Positions 17,564-26,727 of a stretch of 64,000 nt of DNA are shown one piece after another (the first letter of the stretch is position 1; each line of letters starts with the position of its first letter). The notes under the pieces are model-generated. The model made no database searches. It saw nothing but the letters and a program-made list of their open reading frames with translations, and had not been told where the DNA came from. A program made the position numbers and the translations under genes. Origin of the DNA: CBDHEY01 sp965262305 (lineage in GTDB: Bacteria; Pseudomonadota; Gammaproteobacteria; Pseudomonadales; Cellvibrionaceae); assembly GCA_965262305.1 (NCBI GenBank), contig CBDHEY010000002.1:372001-436000 (forward strand). Direction: 5' to 3'.

Positions 17564-17602
17564 TAATCGTCTAATTCATTTTATAAATGATTTAGACGAT
17601 TA
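17564..17602 (-). terminator. Strong hairpin downstream of fpr
   Basis: Perfect 11-base arms TAATCGTCTAA / TTAGACGATTA with a second inner stem CATTT / AAATG. It lies 58 bases past the fpr stop, so it may end or stabilise that transcript. There is no T-run on either side, so intrinsic termination is uncertain; it could instead be an RNA-stability element or a protein-binding site. Confidence 0.4.
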
Positions 17603-17659
17603 CCGCTCTCTAGCTATTGGACTTACAACGCGCAAGGGTGCTCAAGAAACGATGATTAC

Positions 17660-18433
17660 TCAGGTCTCGACAAACGCTCTTTCGATAACATATTCACCAT
17701 AGTGACCATTTCGAGTTTCGCTAAAGCCTTTTGAATCGAGTATTTGACATAGGTCTTTTAACATACTTGGGCTACCACATAGCATAAAGCGATCATTTTC
17801 CTTGCTAAGCTCGGGTAAACCGATATCTTCAGTGAGTTTTCCGCTTTCGATTAAATCTGTTAAACGTCCTTGGTTGCGGAAATCTTCCCGTGTAACCGTT
17901 GGATAGTAAATTAGTTTTTCTTTAATGATTTCACCAAAATATTCGTTATTTGGTAACTCATCCAAGATATAGTCAGAGTAAGCAAGCTCCGACGCATAGC
18001 GAACACCATGACAAAGAATGATTTTGTCGTAGTGGTCGTATATTTCTGGATCTTTAATAATGCTCATGAATGGCGCTAACCCTGTACCTGTGCTCAATAG
18101 ATACAAGTTCTTTCCTGGTAAAAGATTGTCCGTTATTAGGGTCCCAGTCGCTTTTTTGCCAACGATTACTTCGTCGCCAACGACAATTTTTTGAAGCTTA
18201 GAGGTAAGTGCGCCATCTGGAACCTTAATACTAAAGAATTCTAAGTATTCTTCGTAGTTTGCACTCACTATACTATATGCTCTTAAAAGTGGTTTGCCTT
18301 GATCTTCAAGGCCAATCATAGTGAAGTAGCCATTTTTAAAGCGGAAATTTTGGTTACGTGTCGTTTTAAAGCTAAACAATGTGTCATTCCAGTGATGCAC
18401 ATCTGTCACAGTTTCTTTAATAAGCGCGCTCAT
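17660..18433 (-). CDS. fpr: Ferredoxin/flavodoxin--NADP+ reductase
   Basis: Fpr is a cytosolic FAD enzyme that exchanges electrons between NADPH and ferredoxin or flavodoxin, supplying oxidative-stress and iron-sulfur pathways. The 257-residue size is right for the bacterial subclass. Visible motifs are RAYSIVSANY (FAD binding), STGTGLAPFMSI (NADP pyrophosphate loop), CHGVRYASELAY, MLCGSPSML and the typical C-terminus YVIERAFVET. I choose the ATG at 18433, preceded by a strong GGAGGT five bases upstream; a GTG at 18439 is too close to that site. It is divergent from a LysR gene 100 bases away, the arrangement known for fpr/finR in Pseudomonas. A Fur-box-like palindrome lies between them. Confidence 0.92.
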   Translation of the reverse strand: MSALIKETVTDVHHWNDTLFSFKTTRNQNFRFKNGYFTMIGLEDQGKPLLRAYSIVSANYEEYLEFFSIKVPDGALTSKLQKIVVGDEVIVGKKATGTLITDNLLPGKNLYLLSTGTGLAPFMSIIKDPEIYDHYDKIILCHGVRYASELAYSDYILDELPNNEYFGEIIKEKLIYYPTVTREDFRNQGRLTDLIESGKLTEDIGLPELSKENDRFMLCGSPSMLKDLCQILDSKGFSETRNGHYGEYVIERAFVET

Positions 18434-18502
18434 AAGCACCTCCGAAATTAATATGTTGTTAAATATACGCGGGCTTTGTATATCTGTATAATGGTTAATT
18501 AT

Positions 18503-18515
18503 GATAATTGTTATC
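18503..18515. promoter_or_regulatory. Fur-box-like palindrome between fpr and finR
   Basis: GATAATTGTTATC is a perfect 13-base palindrome. With flanking bases it matches about 12 of 14 informative positions of the 7-1-7 Fur motif (TGATAAT-N-ATTATCA). It sits 18 bases before the finR ATG and just downstream of a TATAAT hexamer (18487-18492). It could bind Fur or FinR itself; sequence alone cannot decide. Confidence 0.4.
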
Positions 18516-18533
18516 CGAAATAGCGATTAATAA

Positions 18534-19433
18534 ATGGCAATACGTTATACGCTTCGACAGATAGAAATATTTTTGGCGGCTGCAGAATTTAATAACATCA
18601 GTCGTGCCGCCGAGCATTTGGGTATGTCTCAATCAGCCGCAAGTGGGGCTTTAAAAGAACTTGAACATCAATTTGATACGCAGCTTTTTGATAGAGTTGG
18701 TAAGCGCTTACAAATAAATGAACAGGGTAAAATACTTCGACCTGATGCCATTGCATTGATGGAGCAGGCGCTAGGAATAGAACGCTCATTAAGAGAAAGC
18801 CAGGCAATAGGCGACATCAAGGTAGGCGCAACACTTACAATTGGCAATTACATGGCCGTTGCTATATTGCAGAGATTTAAAGGTGAGTACCCCAACTCCC
18901 ATGTGGACTTAGATATTGAGAACACCGAGGAAATCACACAAAAAGTACTTAACTTTTCATTGGACATTGGGTTAATTGAAGGAGAATACGCTCATCCAGA
19001 TCTCAATATTGTCCATTGGTGGGAAGACGATCTTGTGGTTTTTTGCGCACCGGATCATCCACTAGCATCAAAAATCTGTCTTAATGATATAGATATAACT
19101 GAGGCTACTTGGGTATTAAGAGAGAGTGGGTCAGGGACTCGCCAAAGTTTTGATCGTGCAATGGCGGGATTATTACCCAATCTTAAAATAGAATTAGTTT
19201 TACAGCAGACGGAAGCCATTAAAGTAGCGGTGAAGCGGGGTATGGGCATATCTTGTCTCTCTAAACTTAGTCTGCAGGATGAGTTTTCTTCCGGAAGTTT
19301 GATACCTTTAAAAGTCGAGAAGCGAAATCTACACCGTAACTTTTATTTCGTTACCCATAAATCGAAGTTTATGAGTAACGGTATTAGAGAGTGGATTCGA
19401 ATAAGTGAATCCTATGTGAAGTCCAAAAGTTAA
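18534..19433 (+). CDS. finR: LysR-type regulator, FinR-like
   Basis: A 299-residue LysR-family transcription factor. The N-terminal winged helix-turn-helix spans about residues 5-65 (TLRQIEIFLAAAEF, ISRAAEHLGMSQSAASGALK). It is followed by a linker helix and a periplasmic-binding-protein-like effector domain from about residue 90 (IKVGATLTIGNYMA, WVLRESGSGTRQSF). In Pseudomonas, FinR is encoded divergently from fpr and activates it under superoxide stress or iron limitation. The same divergent layout here, with a 100-base intergenic region, supports orthology, but the gene name rests on position plus family rather than on a diagnostic residue. Its effector is unknown. It ends 12 bases from the convergent CheY-like gene. 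Confidence 0.75.
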   Translation: MAIRYTLRQIEIFLAAAEFNNISRAAEHLGMSQSAASGALKELEHQFDTQLFDRVGKRLQINEQGKILRPDAIALMEQALGIERSLRESQAIGDIKVGATLTIGNYMAVAILQRFKGEYPNSHVDLDIENTEEITQKVLNFSLDIGLIEGEYAHPDLNIVHWWEDDLVVFCAPDHPLASKICLNDIDITEATWVLRESGSGTRQSFDRAMAGLLPNLKIELVLQQTEAIKVAVKRGMGISCLSKLSLQDEFSSGSLIPLKVEKRNLHRNFYFVTHKSKFMSNGIREWIRISESYVKSKS

Positions 19434-19445
19434 TAAAAGGGGTTT

Positions 19446-19811
19446 CTAGTTAATTAACTTTTTTACAGCATTCACGAGTTTTTCTGGACTAACGGGTTTT
19501 ACTATCCAACCGTTTGCGCCGGCAGCACGACCTTCCCCTTTTTTCTCTGCGTTGCTTTCGGTACTTACGACGAGAATTGGTACGCCATTGTATTTTTGCA
19601 ACTTTCTTAATCGTTTGGTTAAGTCTATGCCATTACAACGTGGCATATGAAAGTCAGTAATTACCAAGTCGAAACGCTTTTTGGTGGCTTCTTCGAAGGC
19701 TTCAATACCATCGGCTGAGAGCGCTAAGTCATAGTTATGTCCTTGCAAAGCGGCCTGGATCATCCTGCGCATAGCGAGTTGGTCATCAACGATGAGTATT
19801 GATTTATTCAT
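19446..19811 (-). CDS. CheY-like single-domain response regulator
   Basis: A 121-residue stand-alone receiver domain. All key residues are present: acidic pair D9/D10 (LIVDDQ), phosphoacceptor D53 (VITDFHMPRCNG), T84 (VVSTES) and K105 (WIVKPVSPEKL). The SAMRR-type first helix (QLAMRRMIQAAL) and the GAAGANGWIVKPV segment are close to chemotaxis and twitching CheY proteins. There is no output domain, so it must act by protein contact, for example on a flagellar switch, a pilus system or another kinase. No chemotaxis genes lie nearby, so its partner kinase is unknown. It is transcribed alone, convergent with the FinR-like gene. Confidence 0.88.
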   Translation of the reverse strand: MNKSILIVDDQLAMRRMIQAALQGHNYDLALSADGIEAFEEATKKRFDLVITDFHMPRCNGIDLTKRLRKLQKYNGVPILVVSTESNAEKKGEGRAAGANGWIVKPVSPEKLVNAVKKLIN

Positions 19812-20516
19812 ATAATAATTCTCTAGAATCTATTTTTAATCTATAAAAGTATAGTCTGTAGAAAACTGCTTATTAAAAAGACTTTATCTTAGAAACAATC
19901 GATATGAATTATTACGCATTTATAGCTTAAGTAGGGACAAGGATGTATTCAATGATACTTGAAAATGCCCTTCTAGATTCATCTAAAGACATCGGCGATG
20001 CATTTCTGTAGTTTTCTATTACTTGTTTGGGTAAAACCGGTAATAAGTAGCATGCCAATCTCTTAGAAACCATTTGACTATATTGGTTTTTATTATGACC
20101 TAAAATGGTTGTAAAGGTAATCAGGTGCTTTTTTATAATAATTGTCGAATTTTTGTGATCTTTATTGAGTTAAAAAGGAAAGAGGTTTCACTTCGTGATC
20201 TACTAGAAAGCTTTTTCGCAAAAGCAATCCGCTGGTTTAGTTCAGCTTTTATCGACTGAGTAAAATAGGTTTTTTTAAAAATAAAGAATTTTCGTTTATG
20301 TCAAGTGGAAAGTTAATTAACTTACTAAACAATTCTTCTATTATCATGTGGTTTATCTCAAATTAAAATATACGCCGGCACGTTAATTTTTATTGTGACG
20401 TTTAATATATGTCATGTTTCTTCAATCTAAAATTCACTTTTGTGTCAATAAAACGGCATTGACGCAAGTTACTATCCTCCTGCATTTTTTTGCTTAACCT
20501 CGATTAGGAGAGATAA
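19812..20516. other. 705-base region without a recognisable gene
   Basis: AT-rich divergent region between the CheY-like gene and the phosphodiesterase gene, with stops in all frames. The final TTAGGAGAGATAA just before 20517 is a good ribosome-binding site for the phosphodiesterase. I looked for a clear Pho box and found none; a TGTGACGTTTAATATATGTCAT stretch near 20395-20417, given here only as position and trend, has two TGAC/TGTCA-like half-sites but does not match the consensus spacing. Confidence 0.5.
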
Positions 20517-21842
20517 ATGAATATAAAAAATCTGCAAGTTATTCTTGCAACAATGATCGTACTTGGTGCATCTGTATTTGCTAGTGCTGGAAAGCATTAT
20601 GATTATAAGCATCACTACGCGTACAATTATTTCTTTAAAAAGAAGTATGGTTCTGATGTTCAATTGGGACCTCGTCCTTTTTTCTTAGTTGATGGCATGA
20701 AGGAAGGCCGTTTAAAGCGTAAATTACAAAGCTGTGAAGACGGTCCATTTTATCAAACAGATTTTTCAATCGGTCATCGTGGTGCTCCGATGCAATTTCC
20801 AGAGCACACTGTTGAATCTAATGTAGCAGCAGCAAAAATGGGCGCTGGAATCTTAGAATGTGATGTTTCTTTCACTTCTGATGGTGAGCTGGTTTGTCGT
20901 CACGCACAGTGTGACTTGCACACTACGACAAATATCATCGTGACTGACTTAAATGACAAATGTACTGTACCTTGGGATGAGTCGAATCCTAACCCAAGAG
21001 AAGTACTTTGTTGTACAAGTGATATCACTTTGGACGATTACAAGACACTAGAAGGAAAAATGGATGCAGCGGATCGCTCTGCAACAACTGCTGAAGAATT
21101 TTTGGGTGGTACTGCAGATTGGCGTACTGATTTGTATACCAGCCGTGGAACTTTGTTAACTCATGCCGAAAGTATAGAGCTATTTGGTGACTTAGGCGCA
21201 AAATACACGCCAGAATTAAAAGGTCCTGATCGCAGAGCTAAAACTCAAGTTGAAGATGTTTTTGGAAGTCAAGAAAACTATGCTCAAAAATTAATTGATG
21301 AGTATGTTGAAGCGGGTGTTCCTCCACGTTATGTTTGGCCTCAGTCTTTTAATCCAGACGACGTATTGTACTGGGTAAACAACACAGCTTACGGTGACCA
21401 AGCTGTTTATCTTGAAGCGCGTTATGACACAATTGATCCGACTGACCGCACTACTTTTGTTCCTAGCATGAAAGAAATTGCAGATTCAGGCGTGAAAATT
21501 ATTGCTCCGCCTATGTATATGCTTTTAGATGTTACTGACGATGGTCGTATTATTCCTTCTGCATACGCGCGTTCTGCTAAAAAAGCTGGTTTAGACATTA
21601 TTGCTTGGACTTTTGAGCGTTCAGATATTCGTAATGGATCTCGTGTAGGTGTTGACGCTGAGGGTAATCCTTTAGCGACTTTCTACTATCGCTTTGATGT
21701 TAATCCAAATGTTCAAACTATTAACACTGACAGCGATATGTACGAAGCTCTACATGTATTAGCTAAGCGAGTTGGTATTCTAGGTATCTTCTCTGATTGG
21801 CCTGCGACAGTGACCTATTATGCGAACTGTTTTAATCTTTAA
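20517..21842 (+). CDS. Secreted glycerophosphodiester phosphodiesterase family protein
   Basis: A 441-residue exported enzyme of the GDPD family, which hydrolyses glycerophosphodiesters to glycerol-3-phosphate and an alcohol. The signal peptide covers residues 1-24 (VILATMIVLGASVFASA). The catalytic start is IGHRGAPMQFPEHT (H87, R88, E96), followed by GAGILECDVSFTSDGELVCRH with metal ligands E114 and D116 and general acid/base H129. A long insert after residue 150 contains paired cysteines, typical of larger secreted GDPD-like proteins. It is preceded by AGGAGAG seven bases upstream and followed by a strong terminator, so it is monocistronic. It may scavenge phosphate from lipid head groups; the nearby PhoX-like gene fits that, by inference. 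Confidence 0.88.
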   Translation: MNIKNLQVILATMIVLGASVFASAGKHYDYKHHYAYNYFFKKKYGSDVQLGPRPFFLVDGMKEGRLKRKLQSCEDGPFYQTDFSIGHRGAPMQFPEHTVESNVAAAKMGAGILECDVSFTSDGELVCRHAQCDLHTTTNIIVTDLNDKCTVPWDESNPNPREVLCCTSDITLDDYKTLEGKMDAADRSATTAEEFLGGTADWRTDLYTSRGTLLTHAESIELFGDLGAKYTPELKGPDRRAKTQVEDVFGSQENYAQKLIDEYVEAGVPPRYVWPQSFNPDDVLYWVNNTAYGDQAVYLEARYDTIDPTDRTTFVPSMKEIADSGVKIIAPPMYMLLDVTDDGRIIPSAYARSAKKAGLDIIAWTFERSDIRNGSRVGVDAEGNPLATFYYRFDVNPNVQTINTDSDMYEALHVLAKRVGILGIFSDWPATVTYYANCFNL

Positions 21843-21875
21843 TTAAGAATGCCCTAGATGGGCTTGAAACTACTT

Positions 21876-21907
21876 AAAAAAGCAAACATTGGTTTGCTTT
21901 TTTTTTA
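21876..21907 (+). terminator. Rho-independent terminator after the GDPD gene
   Basis: Stem AGCAAAC / GTTTGCT with loop ATTG, extended by an A-run before and a T-run after, about 35 bases past the stop. This is a textbook intrinsic terminator. Confidence 0.9.
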
Positions 21908-22440
21908 TCACCAATTTTCCCATGCAAAACATGGATCTCTTACGTGGCTAGATTCAGTGAGGTAGATGAACTTTTTTTAGGTAATGAATTATCCAATTTT
22001 TTGGACCCCAGTTGTAAGTGGTATTGCTCGCGATAAGTCTTGAAAATAATAGTGAATTTGGTGGTGTCGTTTGCCAAGCAATGTCTGCGCGTTAAACTAA
22101 AACCGCAATCCATACAGGCGCTTATTAACACAGAAAAGATGGAATACAAATACAATAGAGTAATCGTTAATTCGGTTATTTCAATTGTGAAAAATCGAGG
22201 TTTCTTTCCGGATAAGAATGTTTGATTCTGGATACAGCCAAAAAATTATTTAGAACTCGTGTTGGCCGACACAATTAAGGCACTTTCGAACTGTATCAAT
22301 CATCAAAATAAGCCAGAGCCTAATCATGAATTATTAAATATGATTGATCAGCAATAGTTATAGTCCCTTCTCTTTTCAATGCCCCAAAGTCAAACAGAAG
22401 AAAAAATGATCATCTAATAAATGCTTGATATTTTTATTTA
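21908..22440. other. Gene-poor 530-base stretch with a possible coding remnant
   Basis: No intact gene is recognisable. One frame, 22226-22357 on the plus strand, stays open for 43 codons and ends in TAG; its last part (INHQNKPEPNHELLNMIDQQ) has coding-like composition but no good start (only GTG 22259). It may be the 3' end of a decayed gene. Overlapping 61-71 codon frames on both strands at 21940-22225 look like chance openings. Confidence 0.3.
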
Positions 22441-23868
22441 TTAATATTCGCGTTTGGCTACAAAGTTTGTTCTGAAATATCCAAGTAGAGATTTGAAATT
22501 TACGATAGCGATCCAAATTAAAACTATCATAAGGCCAGAGAGCATAGGCCAAAAAAATACAAGATTTTGGAGTCTCAGTTTGGAATGGTCATTAAGATAT
22601 TTAATAAATATAAAGCTTTTTAAATCACATTGTGCTGCTCCACCAATTGCGCCAACCAGACTCACCCACAATCCATAGGCTGCAAATCCACCAAAAATTA
22701 ATCCCAATATGAAGGGGGGGGTGTTTCGACATGAATGAAGAATTGCGCCAACGCCAATAGACATAAGCGGTAATAATGGTATTAGATATCTCGGACCATA
22801 TTGGCAAGTACCTTTGGTTTCAATATTAAACAAATAAAATAAGTGAACAATGACGGCCCCAAAAACAAAGTACTTTACCCGCATTAAATTTTTAGGAAGT
22901 AGGAAAAAACCAAAGTATCCAAGACCTAGTAAAGGAGCATATTTCCAAATACTCAAACCTCCCCAGCCAATATAAGCATCTACCCGATGAATAAATTGCT
23001 GGTAACTAAATTTTATAAAAGTATCTGAAAAATTGCCCGCGACATTAGCTTGCGTGAAGGGGTTGCCAAAGTAGTAGCCGTTGTAGATCGCGAGTGGCAT
23101 TAAGCCTAACAAAAAACCCACGCCAGTAAAAAAAATGTGACGGAATTTTAGTGTCATCATGATATAGATACCAAATGTCATGACGATGAGTGCTGGAAGC
23201 ATTGACGTAAAAACTGTTAAGCCTGCAAAAATACCTGTTAATATAGAAAACCACCATTTTTCCGCGTCGCCGAATCTTAAACTCTTCTCTGAAAAATACA
23301 GTGCGATAATCAAGTAGCTAGCCGCTAAAATATCATGATGGGCTACTCCAGAATATACAATCCAGTGGCTAAAAACCCCACAGGATAGAACGCTCAAGAG
23401 AGAGTAGTTCCTATTGAAACCCCAGTTTCGCATTGTGAGAAACAGCAGTGTGAGAGCAATAGAAGATATCAGTGAAGCTGACAACCAAGCAACCATGCCT
23501 GCTGCTAAGGTGTAGTCTTTCTCATAAGTAATGCCAATTATTGAAAGAAAAAAATAAGGAATTGCACCCGTTGCAAATTGACCTGGTTGTTTTGCGGGTA
23601 GGGTGCCATGTTCAGTTCGGAACGTATCACCGGCTGGACGGAATATTTTAAGCTTACTGTGCCCTATACTAAATGTTCCATAAGAGACAATGGAATCCAC
23701 AACCATTTGCTGCAAATTAAATTTACGTGTATCTCTTTCGTCAATGGTTATGCCTGTAGTGAACCAAAGCACAAAAAATAGTGCAATATAATCTCGGTTA
23801 ATCCAATGAAAGAATCTTTTGGCTCGATCTTTAATCGGAGAATTCTCCATTCTTGCAGTATTCTCCAT
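22441..23868 (-). CDS. Multi-spanning GT-C-like membrane protein
   Basis: An inner-membrane protein of about 475 residues with roughly ten hydrophobic helices. The first extracytoplasmic loop after helix 1 carries TIDERDTR, similar to the D-E/D motif that marks GT-C glycosyltransferases using polyprenyl-phosphate sugars (PMT/ArnT-like families). Later loops contain RTEHGTLPAKQPGQF and GPRYLIPLLPL, the latter being common in GT39/GT83-like proteins. It probably transfers a sugar to a lipid, protein or polysaccharide on the periplasmic side. I prefer the ATG at 23868; the frame extends to a TTG at 23886, and a second ATG is at 23850. It stands alone between a gene-poor stretch and the PhoX-like gene. 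Confidence 0.6.
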   Translation of the reverse strand: MENTARMENSPIKDRAKRFFHWINRDYIALFFVLWFTTGITIDERDTRKFNLQQMVVDSIVSYGTFSIGHSKLKIFRPAGDTFRTEHGTLPAKQPGQFATGAIPYFFLSIIGITYEKDYTLAAGMVAWLSASLISSIALTLLFLTMRNWGFNRNYSLLSVLSCGVFSHWIVYSGVAHHDILAASYLIIALYFSEKSLRFGDAEKWWFSILTGIFAGLTVFTSMLPALIVMTFGIYIMMTLKFRHIFFTGVGFLLGLMPLAIYNGYYFGNPFTQANVAGNFSDTFIKFSYQQFIHRVDAYIGWGGLSIWKYAPLLGLGYFGFFLLPKNLMRVKYFVFGAVIVHLFYLFNIETKGTCQYGPRYLIPLLPLMSIGVGAILHSCRNTPPFILGLIFGGFAAYGLWVSLVGAIGGAAQCDLKSFIFIKYLNDHSKLRLQNLVFFWPMLSGLMIVLIWIAIVNFKSLLGYFRTNFVAKREY

Positions 23869-24136
23869 AGTTATGATATCCCCCAATGATTAACTTTCTT
23901 AAAAAGAGCAAGTTTTATTGTATTTGCGCTTTAATTTTCCTTAATTTTTCCACATATACCGCGTTGTGGTCAAAAACTTACATCAGAAAACCCACCCTAA
24001 TTGGTTTCTAAATGCTAAATTATCTATCACCGCTGTTGATTAGGTTTCTACGTTGTTCTTTTTATGTACATTCCTCGAATATAATCGATGCTTTTAATCC
24101 GGCTTATTCCGCTGATTATTGATTCAACTGCTTCAG

Positions 24137-26008
24137 TTAACTACCTATTTTTCCACCAGAATACTTAGTAATAACGACCACAGATGGTCGGGGAGGCATA
24201 TCTTCTGAAAAATCTGGCCATCTCGTGTGCGGCGAATCAAAGCTGGATTTTTCTCCTGGGTGTTGAATTGAAACAAAGAGGTTATTGTTGTCTGGTGTAA
24301 AAAACGGACCACACAATTCTGCACCTTTTGGTACACGCAAAAAATGTTTAGTTTTAGCTCTGTTTTTACCTTTTACTTCTGTTGCCCACAGACCATCAGC
24401 TATTCCTTGCTTTTCCGCACCGTCTGTCGCAATCCATAAATTACCTTGATCGTCAAATGCGCAGTTGTCTGGGCAGGATAACCAGCCATTTTCTGAAATA
24501 CCAGAATGATATTGAGTTAAGGTTTCTTCAGGGTTTCCAGCTAGTAAAAACAAATTCCAAGAAAACTCGTGTTCTGTGTGATCTCCAGATATCGGAAAAA
24601 ACTCCAAAATTTGTCCGTTTCCATTGTGCGCTTTTGGATTTGCTGCATCGGTTTGATTTTCTTTACGTGAACTATTATTGGTTAGCATTGCGTACACTTT
24701 GCTATTTTGTGGGTTTACTTCGATGTCCTCTGGGCGATCCATCGGAGTCGCTCCGACTAAATCAGCCGCTTTCCTAGTATCAATGCAAATATCCGCTTGG
24801 CTTGAAAAACCATTCTCATTCGTTAAAGGACCTAATCCAAATGTTAAAGGTAGCCAAACTAGTTTCCCTGTATCTTCAAACCTTGCAACATAGAGGATTC
24901 CGTCTTCTAATAACCTCATGTTTTTTTTACGATCGGTTGGATCGTATTTATTTTTAGATACAAATTTATAGATGTATTCAAATCTTTGGTCGTCACCAGT
25001 GTAAGCGACTACGTGGCCATCAGTGTTAATATGAACATTACATCCCTCGTGTTTAAAACGACCTAAAGAGGTAAGTTTTTTAGGTTTACTTGTTGGGTCA
25101 AATGGGTCTATTTCTACGACCCATCCTACATGCAAGGGCTCTCTTGGGTTCTTATCAAGGTTCCAGCGATCGTAGTACTTTCCCCAAAGTTTTCTATCGG
25201 TTCTCATTCCAAATCGCTTGTAATTCTCTGCTTCTGCGGTTTGATTTGGGTTTCCCGTAAAGTACCCATCTACATTTTCTTCGCCTGTTAAGATAGTACC
25301 CCATGGCGTGACACCTCCAGCACAATTTCCATAGGTGCCTCTTGTTTGAATTCCATCTGGTGAAAGGTTAGTTTTAAGTCGATCGCTACCGGTGGCCGCC
25401 CCACTAAAAACCATTGGGGTGTGGGGGGTTATTCGTCGTGCATACCTGGAATTTAACTCAACTCTCCAACTAGATCTTGATTTGGTAACTTCGATTACGC
25501 TTAAACCGTGGGCTGCGATATCAATATCTGTCTGTTTCTTGGTCAAGCCAGTGTTTTTAGGTGATCCAGAAAACATGAGATGCGGGAGTGTGTACTCGTG
25601 ATTAACGATTAATAGTCCATGATTTGAGTCTCGGCTTTTGAGGGGGTATGGTATGAAGCCAATGAAGTCATTGTTGTATCCAAATTGGTTTAATTGCGCT
25701 TCTTCCGTTTGATTGAATACATTGAAAGTTGGTGAATCATTTGAAATTGGGTCACCCCAGCCTATCAATACTTGAGCGTTGTAACCGGGAGCGATATGTA
25801 GCTTGTCATCTAGCCCATGAGGTAATTCGATAAACGACAACGGATTAGCATTAACTTGCTCGATATGCTTTGTGTTTTCGCATGCCGTTAGCATGGCTCC
25901 TACTGCTAAAGAGGTTTTCTTTAAAAAGCCGCGCCTTGACAAATATCGATCCAATACGCTTTCAAAAGTGTCGCATGCTTTGCGGTTTGATGTGATTACT
26001 TTGTTCAT
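24137..26008 (-). CDS. phoX: PhoX-family alkaline phosphatase, Tat-exported
   Basis: A 623-residue PhoX-type (DUF839) protein, a calcium/iron-dependent phosphomonoesterase acting outside the cytoplasm. The N-terminus has a twin-arginine signal (YLSRRGFLKKT, residues 22-32), and the hydrophobic stretch ends in MLTAC (C43), a possible lipobox, so it may be a Tat-exported lipoprotein. Family motifs include GNCAGGVTPWGTILTGEEN, HEGCNVHINTDGHVVAYTGD, MDRPEDIEVNP, NCAFDDQGNLWIATDG and the C-terminal SIQHPGE and RPSVVVITK. PhoX enzymes are usually induced by phosphate starvation in marine bacteria. I found no convincing Pho box upstream. Family membership is strong; calling it the housekeeping phoX is slightly less sure, because DUF839 proteins are diverse. 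Confidence 0.82.
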   Translation of the reverse strand: MNKVITSNRKACDTFESVLDRYLSRRGFLKKTSLAVGAMLTACENTKHIEQVNANPLSFIELPHGLDDKLHIAPGYNAQVLIGWGDPISNDSPTFNVFNQTEEAQLNQFGYNNDFIGFIPYPLKSRDSNHGLLIVNHEYTLPHLMFSGSPKNTGLTKKQTDIDIAAHGLSVIEVTKSRSSWRVELNSRYARRITPHTPMVFSGAATGSDRLKTNLSPDGIQTRGTYGNCAGGVTPWGTILTGEENVDGYFTGNPNQTAEAENYKRFGMRTDRKLWGKYYDRWNLDKNPREPLHVGWVVEIDPFDPTSKPKKLTSLGRFKHEGCNVHINTDGHVVAYTGDDQRFEYIYKFVSKNKYDPTDRKKNMRLLEDGILYVARFEDTGKLVWLPLTFGLGPLTNENGFSSQADICIDTRKAADLVGATPMDRPEDIEVNPQNSKVYAMLTNNSSRKENQTDAANPKAHNGNGQILEFFPISGDHTEHEFSWNLFLLAGNPEETLTQYHSGISENGWLSCPDNCAFDDQGNLWIATDGAEKQGIADGLWATEVKGKNRAKTKHFLRVPKGAELCGPFFTPDNNNLFVSIQHPGEKSSFDSPHTRWPDFSEDMPPRPSVVVITKYSGGKIGS

Positions 26009-26258
26009 TGCATCAAAAGGGGAGAATTGTTGATTTTAAATTTTAACTTCAATCGAAATTAAAAGGTCACAATAGAATGATTATTAAAGCGACTAGTATA
26101 CTGTATTTAACTATCGATCGTGAGAAGTGGGCTATGGTGGAGCTATGTAACTCACCAGAAGAGAAGGCTAGATAGCAAATACTAAGTGTAAGTGATTTGT
26201 GATTGATTAATAAAGACGTTAACCAATGCAACTCAAATTATTGAACTTAACTCGTAGC

Positions 26259-26726
26259 CTATTCTGGCTTACCAGTAGTCGCTAATTCCGCATTTCGATA
26301 TCGGTTGTCAAAAGTAATTTCTCGAGCCACAAAATTAGGCGGAATGTATTCATTCGCTTCTTTTTCAGTATCAAATTCCACTTCTAAAATAGTTAGTGGC
26401 TCTAGCTTGCCTTCAAATGTATCTAGTTCCAAAATTTTTCCATCAAAAACAAAGCTATGGCGAATCTTTGTGACTTGTCGACCATCAGTGAGAGGCCATA
26501 ACATATCGTAGACTTCCTTTGAGATCGGCGCTTCGAATTCGTCCCGAATGATGCCTTCACCACTCTTTCTTGTCATAAAGTAGTGACTGCCTTTCCTGCG
26601 TACCCTAAGCTCTCTATCTCCTTCTAGAAATAAATACCCTTGGTGTATACTTTTTGTTTCGGCATTCTTAATCAATTCTTTGGGAAAATTATTGACCAAG
26701 AATTTGCGTTCAATTTCTTTTGTCAT
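26259..26726 (-). CDS. CYTH-domain triphosphatase-like protein
   Basis: A 155-residue single-domain CYTH protein. The signature ExExK is at residues 4-8 (EIERK), followed by GYLFLEGDRELRVRRKG, YFMTRKSGEG, DEFEAPIS, IRHSFVFDGKILELDTFEG and LTILEVEFDTEKEA. These alternate as the eight strands of the triphosphate tunnel. Stand-alone bacterial CYTH proteins usually hydrolyse inorganic tripolyphosphate or similar substrates. The reading frame stays open upstream to 26846, inside the ParA gene, but the ATG at 26726 gives the canonical N-terminus. Only one base separates it from the ParA stop. It is the last gene of the RHH-CHAD-ParA-CYTH operon, which points to inorganic polyphosphate metabolism. 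Confidence 0.88.
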   Translation of the reverse strand: MTKEIERKFLVNNFPKELIKNAETKSIHQGYLFLEGDRELRVRRKGSHYFMTRKSGEGIIRDEFEAPISKEVYDMLWPLTDGRQVTKIRHSFVFDGKILELDTFEGKLEPLTILEVEFDTEKEANEYIPPNFVAREITFDNRYRNAELATTGKPE

Positions 26727-26727
26727 A

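Noticed and set aside
17540..17702. 53-codon frame overlapping the 3' end of fpr in antisense
   Set aside because: It runs through the strong hairpin and into the fpr coding region in antisense, with no supporting ribosome-binding site.
20390..20420. Pho box upstream of the GDPD gene, and upstream of phoX at 26009-26100
   Set aside because: Half-sites resemble TGTCA/TGTGAC but spacing and repeat length do not fit the consensus.
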